DNA of 64,000 nt, taken from positions 2,002,501 to 2,066,500 of the forward strand of contig NZ_CP015583.1 in the NCBI RefSeq assembly GCF_001941945.1, in the 5' to 3' direction. A model generated the notes under the pieces. That model was not told the origin of the DNA, searched no databases, and saw only the letters and a list, made by a program, of their open reading frames with translations. Positions 11,048-21,340 of this stretch are shown here, in pieces. This stretch comes from Roseomonas gilardii. GTDB taxonomy: Bacteria > Pseudomonadota > Alphaproteobacteria > Acetobacterales > Acetobacteraceae. The number at the start of each line of letters is the position of its first letter. Within the stretch, counting starts at the first letter, position 1. Position numbers and translations under genes: made by a program.

Positions 11048-13314
11048 TCCTCGCCGGGGAGTTCTTCCGGCGGCTCCGCGGGTTCGGCGGCCATGTCCGG
11101 CCCGCCTTCATCCTCCCTGGCCGGGGCCTCGCGCGGCCTCGGCTTCGGGACAGGCGGCACCCAGGGGCGCTCGCCCCGCAGCATCCGGTCCGAAACCACC
11201 CTTGCCCCGTCGGGGGCCAGGAACACGGCCTGGGCGCCGTCGCGCCAGACGCTGAAACGGTCCACCACCAGCGGCGAGGTCCGGCCGGCACGGCAGCGGC
11301 CCCGGATCGGCTCGGCCGAGACCAGCGCCGCGACGCTGTCGCACCAGGGCTCCATCCGGATCGGCGGCGGCGCCACGCCCCGGCGCGTCTTCACCTTGCG
11401 CAACAGGGCGATCGCCGGCCCCCCCGGATGGGGCCGCAGTAGGCAGTGGCCGGCGGCGCAGCTCAGCCCGGCCGCCACGTTCTCCCCTTCCTCCGGCAGC
11501 GGCGCGAAGCCCGCCTCCCCCCAGTCGCGCAACCAGCTGTCACGGGTGAAGCCGTTGCTGCCCGAGCCACGCGCCAGGAAGACGCCTTCGGGGCTGCGAT
11601 AGGCGATCAGCCGCGCATCGGCCGAGACCAGCAGGTCGGGCCGCGGCACCAGCGGGGCGGAGAACAGGCCGAACAGGATCAGCGGCACCCCCGCCCAGCG
11701 CCAGCGCGTGCGCCAGAGGCAGAGCCAGATCATCCCGAAGCTCGCCAGCAGCAGGCCCCAGGCGGGAATCGGCGGCGCGATGGCGGTGGCGCCGGGCCAG
11801 GACGCGACGCGGCGGGCCGTGGCCAGCACGAGGTCGGTGCCCCAGCCCATCGGCACCAGCGCCAGCCATTCCAGGCGGAAGGGCATCAGCAGCACCGCCA
11901 GCATCCCCGCCGGCATCACCAGCAGCGACGTCACCGGCACCGCCACCGCATTCGCCACCACGCCATAGAGCTGGAGCCGGCCGAAATGGTGCAGGCCATA
12001 GGGCGTGGTGGCCAGCCCGGCGAGCAGCGAGGTGAGGGTCAGGCCGAGCACCGCCACCAGCCCCCGCCGCCAGGCCTCGCCCTGCCCCCGCAGGCGGTCC
12101 AGCGGCCCGCGCATCGCCTCCCACCCCGCGATCAGCGCCAGCACGGCGGCGAAGCTCATCTGGAAGGAGGGGCCGAGCAGCGCCGCCGGCTGCCAGGCCA
12201 GCACCAGCGCGGCGGCCAGGGCCAAGGCGCGCAGCGACACCACCCGCCGCCCCAGCAGCACCGCCACCGTGGCCAGGGCGGCCATGGCCAGGGAACGCAG
12301 CATCGGCACCTGCGATCCGGTGAGCACCGTATAGGCCGTGCCGAGCAGCAGCCCCGCCGCGGCCGCCACGGACTTGCTGTCCGCCCGCAGGGCCAGGGGC
12401 GGCACCAGCGCCACCAGCAGCCGCACCACGCTCATCCCCAGGCCGATCACGATGGCCACGTGCAGGCCGGACACGGAGAGCAGATGGGCGAGGCCGCTGT
12501 CGCGCATCGCCGCCACGGCCTCGTCCGGGATGGGCGTCTGGCTGCCGGTGAGCATGGCGCTGGACACGGTGCTCGTCGCACCGCTGCCAAGCACGGCGAG
12601 GACGCGCTGTTCCAGCAGGCTCCGCAGCCCGGAGAAGCCGCTCCCGCCCGGTGAGGACGGCGCCGCCTCCAGCCGCTCCACGGGCGCCAGGGCCGAGGCG
12701 CTGCCGGCACTGCCGTCGAAGAAGGCGGATCGCTGGTAGTCCCAGGCACCGGGGGCCGAGGGCGGCGGCGGCGGCCGCAACAGGGCGCGCACCCGCAGCC
12801 GGTCGCCCGGCGAGATCGGCGTCTCGTCGCCCTTCTTCAGCCGGAGGCGCAGGCTGCGCTCCAGCGCCGGCTGTCCCTCGCCGGGGGTCGCCCCGGTCAG
12901 CAGGACGCGTCTTCCGCCCGGCAGGCGTTCGACCGAATCCACGCTCCCCACCAGGATCACCGCCCGGCGCGGCAGGTCCGGCACGGGCGGCAGGCTGACC
13001 CGGGCCCAGAGGGCGATGGAGAAGCCCAGCGCGACGGTCCCGGCCAGGCCCAGCAGCAGGGCGGGCAGCGGCGCCCGCCGACGCAGCCAGAGCGCCGGGA
13101 GCAGCAGGGGCGCGGGCAGCCACAGCCAGGCCTCGGAAGGTTCCCGCGACAGGGCGAAGTACAGGAGGATCCCGGTGCCGAGGGCGACGGCGAACCAGGG
13201 TGGCACGCGACTCCACTCGGCCTGCAACAGGGCCTGGAACCCGTCGCGCAGGCGCGTGGCGAGGCCGGTCCGGGCCTGCCGGTCCGGGGCGAGGAGAAAG
13301 GTGGAGGACAACAA
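11041..13314 (-). CDS. ComEC/Rec2-family DNA uptake channel protein
   Basis: ComEC forms the inner-membrane channel for single-stranded DNA in natural transformation. The 757-residue product begins with an N-terminal membrane region, an OB-fold DUF4131 segment (about 110-220), and a polytopic Competence domain containing [13 protein letters not shown] and [15 protein letters not shown], with many membrane helices to about residue 560. The C-terminal part has no HxHxDH-type metallo-beta-lactamase motif that I can see, so that domain is absent or degenerate. It is divergent from gltX and converges on lexA. Whether the cell is competent cannot be told from this gene alone. Confidence 0.88.
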   Translation of the reverse strand: MLSSTFLLAPDRQARTGLATRLRDGFQALLQAEWSRVPPWFAVALGTGILLYFALSREPSEAWLWLPAPLLLPALWLRRRAPLPALLLGLAGTVALGFSIALWARVSLPPVPDLPRRAVILVGSVDSVERLPGGRRVLLTGATPGEGQPALERSLRLRLKKGDETPISPGDRLRVRALLRPPPPPSAPGAWDYQRSAFFDGSAGSASALAPVERLEAAPSSPGGSGFSGLRSLLEQRVLAVLGSGATSTVSSAMLTGSQTPIPDEAVAAMRDSGLAHLLSVSGLHVAIVIGLGMSVVRLLVALVPPLALRADSKSVAAAAGLLLGTAYTVLTGSQVPMLRSLAMAALATVAVLLGRRVVSLRALALAAALVLAWQPAALLGPSFQMSFAAVLALIAGWEAMRGPLDRLRGQGEAWRRGLVAVLGLTLTSLLAGLATTPYGLHHFGRLQLYGVVANAVAVPVTSLLVMPAGMLAVLLMPFRLEWLALVPMGWGTDLVLATARRVASWPGATAIAPPIPAWGLLLASFGMIWLCLWRTRWRWAGVPLILFGLFSAPLVPRPDLLVSADARLIAYRSPEGVFLARGSGSNGFTRDSWLRDWGEAGFAPLPEEGENVAAGLSCAAGHCLLRPHPGGPAIALLRKVKTRRGVAPPPIRMEPWCDSVAALVSAEPIRGRCRAGRTSPLVVDRFSVWRDGAQAVFLAPDGARVVSDRMLRGERPWVPPVPKPRPREAPAREDEGGPDMAAEPAEPPEELPGEDQ

Positions 13315-13353
13315 CCCAAGGTTGTTTCATTCCGGGTCAGAGCGCAACTCTCC

Positions 13354-13366
13354 GTGATCGGATCAC
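13354..13366. promoter_or_regulatory. Short palindrome between comEC and gltX
   Basis: GTGATC-G-GATCAC is a perfect 6+1+6 inverted repeat inside the 149-bp divergent region. It could be an operator for either gene, but a chance occurrence is possible and no cognate regulator is evident. Confidence 0.25.
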
Positions 13367-13463
13367 CTCCGGCCCGGCCCAGGGCCGTCACGTCCGCGCC
13401 GCATTCCAGCGACAGCGGCGCGCCGTCTTCAAACCCGTCCGGACAGGGTGCTAATCAGCCGGA

Positions 13464-14846
13464 ATGACCGTCCGCACGCGCTTCGCGCCCTCCCCCACGG
13501 GCTACCTCCATATCGGGGGCGCCCGCACCGCCTTGTTCAACTACCTCTTCGCCAAGCACCATGGCGGGCAGTACCTGCTGCGCATCGAGGACACGGACAA
13601 GGCACGCTCCACGCCGGAAGCGGTGCGGCAGATCCTGGAAAGCCTGGAATGGCTCGGCCTCTCGCCCGACGAGCCGCCGGTGATGCAGTCGGCCCGCGAG
13701 GCGCGGCACGCCGAGGTGGCGCGGCAGCTCCTGGCCGAGGGCAAGGCCTATCTCGCCTTCGACACGGCCGAGGAACTGGCCGCGATGCGCGAGCAGGCGA
13801 TGAAGGAGGGCCGCCCGCCCCGCTACGATGGCCGCTGGCGCGACCGCGACCCGTCCGAGGCGCCGCCGGGCATGGCCGGTGCCGTGCGCATCAAGGCGCC
13901 GCGCGAAGGGGAGACGGTGATCCGCGATCTCGTGCAGGGCGAGGTCCGGGTGAACAATGCCGAGCTGGACGACATGATCATCCTGCGTTCGGACGGCACG
14001 CCGACCTATCAGCATGCCGTGGTGGTCGATGACCACGACATGGCGATCACGCATGTGATCCGCGGCGACGACCACCTGACCAACACCTTCCGCCAGATCA
14101 TGATCTATGACGCGATGGGCTGGGACCGGCCGGACTTCGCGCATATCCCGCTGATCCATGGCGCCGACGGGGCGAAGCTGTCCAAGCGCCACGGCGCGGT
14201 GGGCGCGCTGGAGTTCCGCGACCAGGGGCTGCTGCCGGAGGCGGTGTGCAACTATCTGCTTCGCCTCGGCTGGGGCCATGGCGACGAGGAGATCGTGCCG
14301 CGCGACCGCGCCATCGCGCTCTTCGAGCTCAGCGATGTGGGCCGCTCGGCCAGCCGCATGGACTATACCAAGCTGGCGCATGTGAACGGCGTCTATATCC
14401 GCGATGCCGATCCCGACCGGCTGGCGCGGGAGGTGATGGCGCGCCTCGCCCGGCGGGGCCTGCCGATCGACGACACCGGCGCGGCACGGGTCCGCGCCCT
14501 GGTGCCCAGCCTGCAGCCCCGCGCCCGCACGCTGGAGGAGATGGCCGACGGCGCCGCCTTCGTGCTGGAGCGTCCCGAGCCCGACGCGAAGGCGGCCGGG
14601 CAGCTCACCGGGGAATCGCGGGAGCGGCTCGCCATCCTGGCCGGGGCGCTGGAGACGGTGGCCTGGGACGGCCCGGCGCTGGAAACGCTGCTGCGCGAGC
14701 AGGCCGAGGCGCAGGCCGTGAAGCTCGGTGCCCTGGCGCAGCCGCTGCGCGCGGCGCTGACCGGGCGCACCCAGTCGCCGCCGATCGACGCGGTGCTGCT
14801 GGCCCTGGGCCGCGAGGAGAGCCTGCGCCGCATCCGGGCCGCCTGA
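13464..14846 (+). CDS. gltX: Glutamate--tRNA ligase
   Basis: GltX charges tRNA with glutamate, and in many Alphaproteobacteria also tRNA-Gln for later amidation. The 460-residue class I synthetase has the HIGH-type motif YLHIGGARTALFN at residues 15-27, RIEDTDKAR, and the KMSKS-type loop AKLSKRHG near residue 237. Length fits bacterial GltX. It stands alone on the plus strand and ends at a strong stem-loop facing the dapA-like gene. Confidence 0.96.
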   Translation: MTVRTRFAPSPTGYLHIGGARTALFNYLFAKHHGGQYLLRIEDTDKARSTPEAVRQILESLEWLGLSPDEPPVMQSAREARHAEVARQLLAEGKAYLAFDTAEELAAMREQAMKEGRPPRYDGRWRDRDPSEAPPGMAGAVRIKAPREGETVIRDLVQGEVRVNNAELDDMIILRSDGTPTYQHAVVVDDHDMAITHVIRGDDHLTNTFRQIMIYDAMGWDRPDFAHIPLIHGADGAKLSKRHGAVGALEFRDQGLLPEAVCNYLLRLGWGHGDEEIVPRDRAIALFELSDVGRSASRMDYTKLAHVNGVYIRDADPDRLAREVMARLARRGLPIDDTGAARVRALVPSLQPRARTLEEMADGAAFVLERPEPDAKAAGQLTGESRERLAILAGALETVAWDGPALETLLREQAEAQAVKLGALAQPLRAALTGRTQSPPIDAVLLALGREESLRRIRAA

Positions 14847-14849
14847 ACC

Positions 14850-14888
14850 GCGCCATCCCTCCCGCCCCTCTGCCGGGAGGGATGGCGC
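14850..14888. terminator. Strong stem-loop between convergent gltX and dapA-like gene
   Basis: A 15-bp perfect inverted repeat (GCGCCATCCCTCCCG and its complement) with a 9-base loop starts four bases after the gltX stop. There is no T run on either side. A bidirectional 3'-end structure is likely; classical intrinsic termination is not certain. Confidence 0.5.
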
Positions 14889-14925
14889 GCCCGTGTGTGT
14901 GGCAGGCCCCCGCGCAGCCTCGCTC

Positions 14926-15924
14926 CTAGTGGAGCCTGCCGATGCCCGCATCCCCGCCCGGATGGACGGGGCAGGACGCCGGGAAAGGCATGTCCCCGGC
15001 CGCGAGCAGTTCCTCGTGCGGAAGAAGCGCGCCGAGGAGCCGCTCCACCACCATCCGGGTTTCCGCGCGGGCGCGGATCAGGGGCAGGCGCGGCCGGCTG
15101 TCGGATAGCCGCAGCCTCTCCAGCCCCGCCTTCAGGAGCACAGGATTGCTTTCCGCGAAAAGCGCCTCGTGCAGCGGTGAAAGGCTCTGGTGCAGCGCGG
15201 CGAGCATCCCGGTGTCACGGGCCGTCCAGGCCCGGTACTGGGCGGTGCAGAGCGCCGGCAGCAGGTTGGCGGTGACCGAGATGCACCCCGCCCCGCCCGC
15301 CAGCAGATGCGGCACGGCGGTGGCGTCGTCGCCCGAGAACTGCGGGAAATCCCCGCCGCAGAGTCGGCGCAGCCGCGCCGGGCGGCCGATATCCGCCGTG
15401 GCGTCCTTGAAGGCCTGGACCAGCCCGTCGTCGCGCAGGGAGGCCACGGTCTCGTCGGCGATGGCGACACCCGTCCGCGATGGCACGTCATAGAGGATGA
15501 GCGGCAGGCCGCTGACGGCGGCCACGGCCCGGATATGGGCGCGGATGCCATCCTGGCTTGGCCGGATATAGGGCGGAGCGGCACAGAGCAGGCCCGTCGC
15601 GCCGCCCCGGGCTGCGGTGGCGGCGAGTTCCACCGCGGCCTGGGTGCAGCCGCCGCCGATGCCGGCGACCACCTCCGCCCGGTGGCCGACCGCCTCGGAC
15701 ACGACGCGCAGCGCCCTGGCCTGCTCGACAGGCGTCATCGCGGCCGCCTCGCCGGTGCTGCCGCAGACCACCACGGCGGAGGCGCCGCGCGTGACGCAGC
15801 GTTCCGCCAGCCGGGCCAGGGCCGCTTCGTCCAGCTCCCCGTCGCCGGGGCGGAAGGGCGTGGCCAGGGCTGGAATCCAGCCCTCCAGACGGGGCAGGAG
15901 ATGTGCTGAGGCTTGACGCATCAT
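14926..15924 (-). CDS. Dihydrodipicolinate synthase-family aldolase
   Basis: This belongs to the DapA/N-acetylneuraminate lyase family of Schiff-base aldolases. DapA itself condenses pyruvate and aspartate semialdehyde in lysine synthesis. The GSTGEAAAMTPVE segment, the Tyr in ILYDVPSRTG and the Schiff-base Lys in VQAFKDATAD (about residue 173) are in place. At 332 residues it is about 35 longer than typical DapA, mainly at the C-terminus. The ATG at 15924 sits six bases after GAGGA; ATGs at 15930 and 15921 are alternatives. The overall pattern supports true DapA, but related aldolases share these motifs. Confidence 0.82.
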   Translation of the reverse strand: MMRQASAHLLPRLEGWIPALATPFRPGDGELDEAALARLAERCVTRGASAVVVCGSTGEAAAMTPVEQARALRVVSEAVGHRAEVVAGIGGGCTQAAVELAATAARGGATGLLCAAPPYIRPSQDGIRAHIRAVAAVSGLPLILYDVPSRTGVAIADETVASLRDDGLVQAFKDATADIGRPARLRRLCGGDFPQFSGDDATAVPHLLAGGAGCISVTANLLPALCTAQYRAWTARDTGMLAALHQSLSPLHEALFAESNPVLLKAGLERLRLSDSRPRLPLIRARAETRMVVERLLGALLPHEELLAAGDMPFPASCPVHPGGDAGIGRLH

Positions 15925-15933
15925 CGTCATTCC

Positions 15934-16491
15934 TCAGCGGACCGGCGGACGGCCTGACAGCGGCGTGTGCAGGCGGCAGGTCACCACCACCGCACCATCC
16001 GGCCCGGACGCGGCATGCACGGCCCTGAAGCCATCGCTGCGCAGGCGCCGGACCAGGGAGAGGGCCGCGCTCCGCGCCTTTTCGCCGAGCAGGCGCAGGG
16101 CCAGGCGGCCACCGGACGCGCCATCGGCCAGGGCGTGGCGGGCGGACCGGGCCACCGACAGGGCCTCGTCCTCGCTGTGCAGGTGGGGCGCCACCACGAC
16201 CTCGGCCGCGGCGGGATACGCCGGGGGGTCGGTGAGGCATGTGGCCGAACGGCAGCCCCGGCGCACCGTGGCACAGAGCAGATCCGCGCTGCTGCCGCCG
16301 ATGATCAGCACGCGGTCATGCGGCTGTGTCTCCACCGCGTCGAGCAGATCGCCGGCCGGCGCCGCGCCGGGAGCGATCATGCGCCGCAGCCGCGCGGGAC
16401 GGCTGAGCAGAGCCAGGGGAAGCGGAGCCTCCGGGCGCGTGGAAGCCTGGGAGGGCCGGGGCGCGGGCGCCGCCATGCGTGTGTTTGGCAT
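15934..16491 (-). CDS. Unrecognised protein, possible Rossmann-fold/methyltransferase-like
   Basis: I do not recognise this 185-residue protein. The first 35 residues are Pro/Ala-rich. From about residue 57 the segment DRVLIIGGSSADLLCATV looks like the first beta-strand and glycine loop of a Rossmann fold, and the alternating strand-helix pattern that follows (AEVVVAP, ALRLLGE, AVVVTCRLH) fits a reduced methyltransferase-like domain. No catalytic motif is evident. The ATG at 16491 has no clear ribosome site; another ATG lies five codons later. Its stop lies three bases before the first possible ATG of the dapA-like gene, so the two form one unit with this gene upstream. Confidence 0.6.
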   Translation of the reverse strand: MPNTRMAAPAPRPSQASTRPEAPLPLALLSRPARLRRMIAPGAAPAGDLLDAVETQPHDRVLIIGGSSADLLCATVRRGCRSATCLTDPPAYPAAAEVVVAPHLHSEDEALSVARSARHALADGASGGRLALRLLGEKARSAALSLVRRLRSDGFRAVHAASGPDGAVVVTCRLHTPLSGRPPVR

Positions 16492-16667
16492 GAGGGAAGA
16501 ATAGGTCTGGCTGCGTAAAGACGATATTCGCCGCATGGGCTGCCCGCATAAAGAACACGTAAAAACCGCGATGCGAATGAGCCACGCCACCAAGTCATCT
16601 GCCGGATGCGTCATTTGGGGACGCGAGCAAACCGCCGGCACCCGGTGCCGTCTTTTTCCGGGTGGGT

Positions 16668-17615
16668 TCAGTCCACTATCGGCGGCAGGTTCCGCTCCCA
16701 GGGTGGCTCAGGCACCCAGGCCCGGGCCAGGAAATCGACCATGGCCCGTGTCTTGGCGGGCGCCTGCCGCCCCGCCCCCGCCGGCAGGGGTGGCTGCACC
16801 GCATGGATGCCAAGCCAGCCCATGGGGGGATGGTCCAGCGCGATCCCGACCAGCCGGCCATCCCGCAGGGCCTCGTCCAGCAGGAAGACCGGCTGGTAGA
16901 TCAGCCCCTGCCCGGCGATCGCCGCCTCGCGCAGCGCATCGCCGTTGTTGGCGCGGAGGCTGCCGCCGACCGGCACCGAGACCTCCCCGCGCGTGCCGAA
17001 CACCCAGCGTTCCGCTCCGACCGCCTCCGACAACGTGTAGCCGAGGCAGGCATGGCGCCGCAGTTCCTCCACGCGCGCAGGGATGCCCCGCGCTTCGAGG
17101 TAGGAGGGAGCGCCGCAGACGATCATGCGGACCGGCGCCAGGCGCCGCGCCACCAGGCTGCTGTCGCCCAGGCGGCGGATGCGGATGGCGAGGTCCCAAC
17201 CCTCCTCCACCAGATCCACCAGACGGTCGTTCAGGCCCAACTCCACGGTCACGCGCGGATGCAGGCGGCCGAACGCCGCCAGCAGGGGCGCCACATGCCG
17301 CGTGCCGAAGGAGACCGGTGCGTTCAGCCGCAGCAGGCCGCGCGGCTCCAGCCGGTCGGCGGAAACGGCGCGCTCGGCCTCCTCGATCTCCGGCAGCAGG
17401 CGCAGGCAGGAATCGAGGAAGCTACGCCCGGCCTCGGTGAGGGAGAGCCGGCGGGTGGTGCGGTGGAGGAGCCGCACACCCAGGCGTTCCTCCAGCGCCG
17501 CGACATGCTTGGTCACCATGGTCTGGGAAAGGCCGAGGGCGCGGGCGGCGGCGGAGAAGCTGCCCATCCCAGCCACCCGGGCGAAGACCTCCATCCCCGT
17601 CACGCGGTCCAGCAT
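16668..17615 (-). CDS. LysR-family transcriptional regulator
   Basis: A 315-residue LysR regulator with an N-terminal winged HTH (MEVFARVAGMGSFSAAARALG, then QTMVTKHVAALEERLGVRLLHRTTR) and a C-terminal periplasmic-binding-like effector domain. The start has AGGAG nine bases upstream; longer frames add non-conserved sequence. It is divergent from the doxX-dioxygenase operon across 110 bp, the classic arrangement for a regulator of its neighbour. A CTCACT-N12-AGTGAG inverted repeat beside its start is a candidate operator. The effector is unknown. Confidence 0.93.
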   Translation of the reverse strand: MLDRVTGMEVFARVAGMGSFSAAARALGLSQTMVTKHVAALEERLGVRLLHRTTRRLSLTEAGRSFLDSCLRLLPEIEEAERAVSADRLEPRGLLRLNAPVSFGTRHVAPLLAAFGRLHPRVTVELGLNDRLVDLVEEGWDLAIRIRRLGDSSLVARRLAPVRMIVCGAPSYLEARGIPARVEELRRHACLGYTLSEAVGAERWVFGTRGEVSVPVGGSLRANNGDALREAAIAGQGLIYQPVFLLDEALRDGRLVGIALDHPPMGWLGIHAVQPPLPAGAGRQAPAKTRAMVDFLARAWVPEPPWERNLPPIVD

Positions 17616-17619
17616 GGAT

Positions 17620-17643
17620 CTCACTCTCCTGGTATGAAGTGAG
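17620..17643. promoter_or_regulatory. Candidate LysR operator (CTCACT-N12-AGTGAG)
   Basis: A 6-bp inverted repeat spaced by 12 bases overlaps the ribosome site of the lysR gene, inside the lysR/doxX divergent region. LysR proteins bind partly palindromic sites in such regions. The spacing is compatible, but the assignment rests on position only. Confidence 0.45.
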
Positions 17644-17725
17644 TTCCGGAATAGCGGGATTATCGCACGGCTGGCGAGGGTGCATCTCCCCCGGCAACGA
17701 TCCTCCAACGGAGACCCCTCCCCTG

Positions 17726-18157
17726 ATGACCGACGCCCGCACCGCCCCCTGGGCCGCCCTCCTGCTCCGGCTATCGCTCGGCGTGCTGTTCCTGGCCCAT
17801 GCCGGGCTGAAGATCTTCGTCTTCACCCCCGCCGGCACGGCCGCCTTTTTCGGCAAGCTCGGCCTGCCGCCGGCGCTCGCCTATGCCACCATGACTGTCG
17901 AGGTGCTCGGCGGCGTGGCGCTGATCCTCGGCGTCTGGGCCCGCCTGGCGGCGCTGGTGCTGATCCCCGTCCTGCTCGGCGCCATCTTCAGCGTGCACGG
18001 CGCCAACGGGTTCTTCTTCACCAATGCCGGCGGCGGCTGGGAATTTCCCGCCTTCTGGGCCCTGGCCCTCTTCGCCCAGGCCCTGCTGGGCGATGGCGCC
18101 CTGGCGCTGAAGCCGACCCCGCTGCCCGCCGCGGCGCGCCTGCCGGCGCATGCCTGA
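17726..18157 (+). CDS. DoxX-family membrane protein
   Basis: A 143-residue protein with four hydrophobic segments and the DoxX pattern RLSLGVLFLAHAGLKIF, then VEVLGGVALILGVWARLAAL. DoxX-family proteins are small inner-membrane proteins often paired with redox enzymes, and their biochemical role is poorly defined. I chose the ATG giving MTDARTAPW because the family begins there. The extradiol dioxygenase gene follows after 67 bases and is probably co-transcribed, under the divergent LysR regulator. Confidence 0.87.
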   Translation: MTDARTAPWAALLLRLSLGVLFLAHAGLKIFVFTPAGTAAFFGKLGLPPALAYATMTVEVLGGVALILGVWARLAALVLIPVLLGAIFSVHGANGFFFTNAGGGWEFPAFWALALFAQALLGDGALALKPTPLPAAARLPAHA

Positions 18158-18224
18158 TGAAACGGGGGTGCGGGCTGCCTTCCCCGGCGGCCCGTCCCCC
18201 ACGGATACGGAGACACGGATCATC

Positions 18225-19031
18225 ATGACCACCCCTGCCCCCCGCCAGCCCGTGATCTTCATCCCGCATGGCGGCGGCCCCTGCTTCTTCATGGACTGGC
18301 CGAAGACCTGGGACCGGATGGCGGAGCACCTGCGCGGCATCCCGCAGCGCCTGCCCGCGCGGCCGAAGGCCATCCTGGTCGTGTCTGGCCACTGGGAAAC
18401 GGCGATGCCCACCGTCACCACCGGCACGCGGCCGCCGCTGATCTTCGACTACTACGGCTTCCCGCCGCATACCTACGAGCTGCGCTACCCGGCCCCCTGT
18501 TCGCCGGAACTGGCGGCGCGGGTGCGGGAGCTGCTGGGGCAGGCCGGGATCGAATCCGCCGGAGATGACGCGCGCGGCTTCGACCATGGCGTCTTCATCC
18601 CGTTCCTGCTGGCCTTCCCGGAGGCCGAGATCCCGGTGGTGGAACTGTCCGTGCGCGACGATCTGGACCCGGCGGAGCATCTCGCCCTGGGCCGGGCACT
18701 GGCGCCGCTGCGGGACGAGGGCGTGCTGATCGTGGCGACCGGCATGACCTATCACAACCTGCGGCACTTCATGCGGCCGGATGGCGTGAACGACGAGGTC
18801 TCGGTGGTCTTCGACGACTGGCTCGGAGAGGCCGTGACCGCGGCGCCCGCGCAGCGCGACCGGCTGCTGCTGGGGTGGGAACAGGCCCCCGGCGCCCGTG
18901 CCTGCCACCCGCGCGAGGAGCACCTGATCCCGCTGCTCTTCGCCGCGGGAGCCGCCGGGGAGGATATCGGCCAGCGCGACTACCACGACCGGGTGATGGG
19001 CAAGGCGCTGTCCGGCTTCCGCTTCGGGTGA
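18225..19031 (+). CDS. Extradiol ring-cleavage dioxygenase, LigB/4,5-DOPA dioxygenase type
   Basis: This 268-residue protein belongs to the class III (LigB-type) extradiol dioxygenases, close to the single-domain YgiD/4,5-DOPA dioxygenase group, which open catechol-type rings with a divalent metal. Metal and active-site histidines appear in IPHGGGPCFF, SGHWET, GFDHGVF and HPREEHLIPLL. The start is the ATG giving MTTPAPRQ, after GGAGACACGG. It follows doxX and is divergent from a LysR gene. The physiological catechol is not evident from the window. Confidence 0.88.
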   Translation: MTTPAPRQPVIFIPHGGGPCFFMDWPKTWDRMAEHLRGIPQRLPARPKAILVVSGHWETAMPTVTTGTRPPLIFDYYGFPPHTYELRYPAPCSPELAARVRELLGQAGIESAGDDARGFDHGVFIPFLLAFPEAEIPVVELSVRDDLDPAEHLALGRALAPLRDEGVLIVATGMTYHNLRHFMRPDGVNDEVSVVFDDWLGEAVTAAPAQRDRLLLGWEQAPGARACHPREEHLIPLLFAAGAAGEDIGQRDYHDRVMGKALSGFRFG

Positions 19032-19061
19032 GCGGGCTGGGGGTGCCCTGCCCCCCTCGCG

Positions 19062-20321
<1,260 letters not shown>

Positions 20322-20413
20322 GGGCGGTCGGCTCCTGTCGCGGCCGCGTCCCGGCGGCGGTGGTATTCCCAACGGAACGCCGGACGGGGCGGAACGCTTC
20401 GGAGGCTGGCGCC

Positions 20414-21340
20414 TCAGCGCTCCCCCTGCCCTCCGGCGGCAGGCGAGGGCGAGCCGGGCGCGGGCACGATGCGGCAGGCCGCGGCGGCGGCACGGGCCAG
20501 GGAGAGCATGCGCCGCGCCGCGACGGCTCCGGTGGCGGCCTCGCCCGCCAGCTTCTCCACCAGCGGGTTGGACACCACCGCGCGCGTCGCCGCATCGGCC
20601 AGGACGTTGGTGGCCGCGACCGTGGCAGCGGAGAAGGCCGAGCGGCGCAGCAGCGCCACCGTGCCCGCGATGCCGGGGCGCAGCCCGTGCAGCGCCGCGA
20701 CCTGCCGCACCAGCCGCACCGCGCGCCAGCCGAAGACGAGGGCATCCCAGGCGGGGGACGGGCTGATGGCGGTGGCGGCGAAAGCCTGCACCGCCGCCGT
20801 GCGGCCCAGGCTGATGGCCTGGGCATCGAGGGCGCGCAGCGGCCCGGCCTCCAGCAACGCGCGCAGGGTCGGGATGTCCGGCGCCTCGCGCAGCGCCGGC
20901 AGGATGTCACGGGCGGCGGGCACCCGCGCCGCCCAGCGGATCACATCCGCCTTGGCGCGGCCGAGGTCGCCGGTGGCCAGGGCCTCCCGCGTCCGGTCCA
21001 CCGCGTCCAGCGCGGCCAGGGCGCGGACCTCCCGCAGCCCGGCCCAGAAGATCAGGCCGAAGCCGAAGACCGCGACCAGCAGGGTGAGGCCGCCCAGGAC
21101 CGGGCCGCGCGCGAACTGCGAGGCGACGAAATTCGCCGCGTCCAGCATCGACAGGCCCAGGATCAGCGAGGAGACGCCGGTTGCCGCGAGGCTGAGGCTG
21201 GACCAGCCGCCAATACGCGGCTCCGCCACCGGCACCACCGCCTGTTCCCAGCGCAGGTCCAGGCGCTCGTCGGGGCGGGATGGCGCCTCGTCTTCCAGGA
21301 TGACGCGCGGGCCGGCGGGCGGGGTCCTCGGGTCGCTCAC
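20414..21340 (-). CDS. YcjF-family (DUF697) membrane protein
   Basis: A 308-residue partner of YcjX. It has two membrane segments at about residues 65-115 and a C-terminal DUF697-type helical domain. Pairing with YcjX is a conserved feature of Proteobacteria, where the pair is linked to envelope stress in enterics; the molecular role is not established. The start is a GTG overlapping the ycjX stop (GTGA), so the two are translationally coupled. Longer frames upstream are ycjX in another frame. Confidence 0.82.
   Translation of the reverse strand: MSDPRTPPAGPRVILEDEAPSRPDERLDLRWEQAVVPVAEPRIGGWSSLSLAATGVSSLILGLSMLDAANFVASQFARGPVLGGLTLLVAVFGFGLIFWAGLREVRALAALDAVDRTREALATGDLGRAKADVIRWAARVPAARDILPALREAPDIPTLRALLEAGPLRALDAQAISLGRTAAVQAFAATAISPSPAWDALVFGWRAVRLVRQVAALHGLRPGIAGTVALLRRSAFSAATVAATNVLADAATRAVVSNPLVEKLAGEAATGAVAARRMLSLARAAAAACRIVPAPGSPSPAAGGQGER

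Noticed and set aside
16636-16657. Hairpin with T run (CGGCACC-C-GGTGCCG then TCTTTTT) on the plus strand
   Set aside because: It looks like an intrinsic terminator, but no plus-strand gene reads into it and both flanking genes are on the minus strand.
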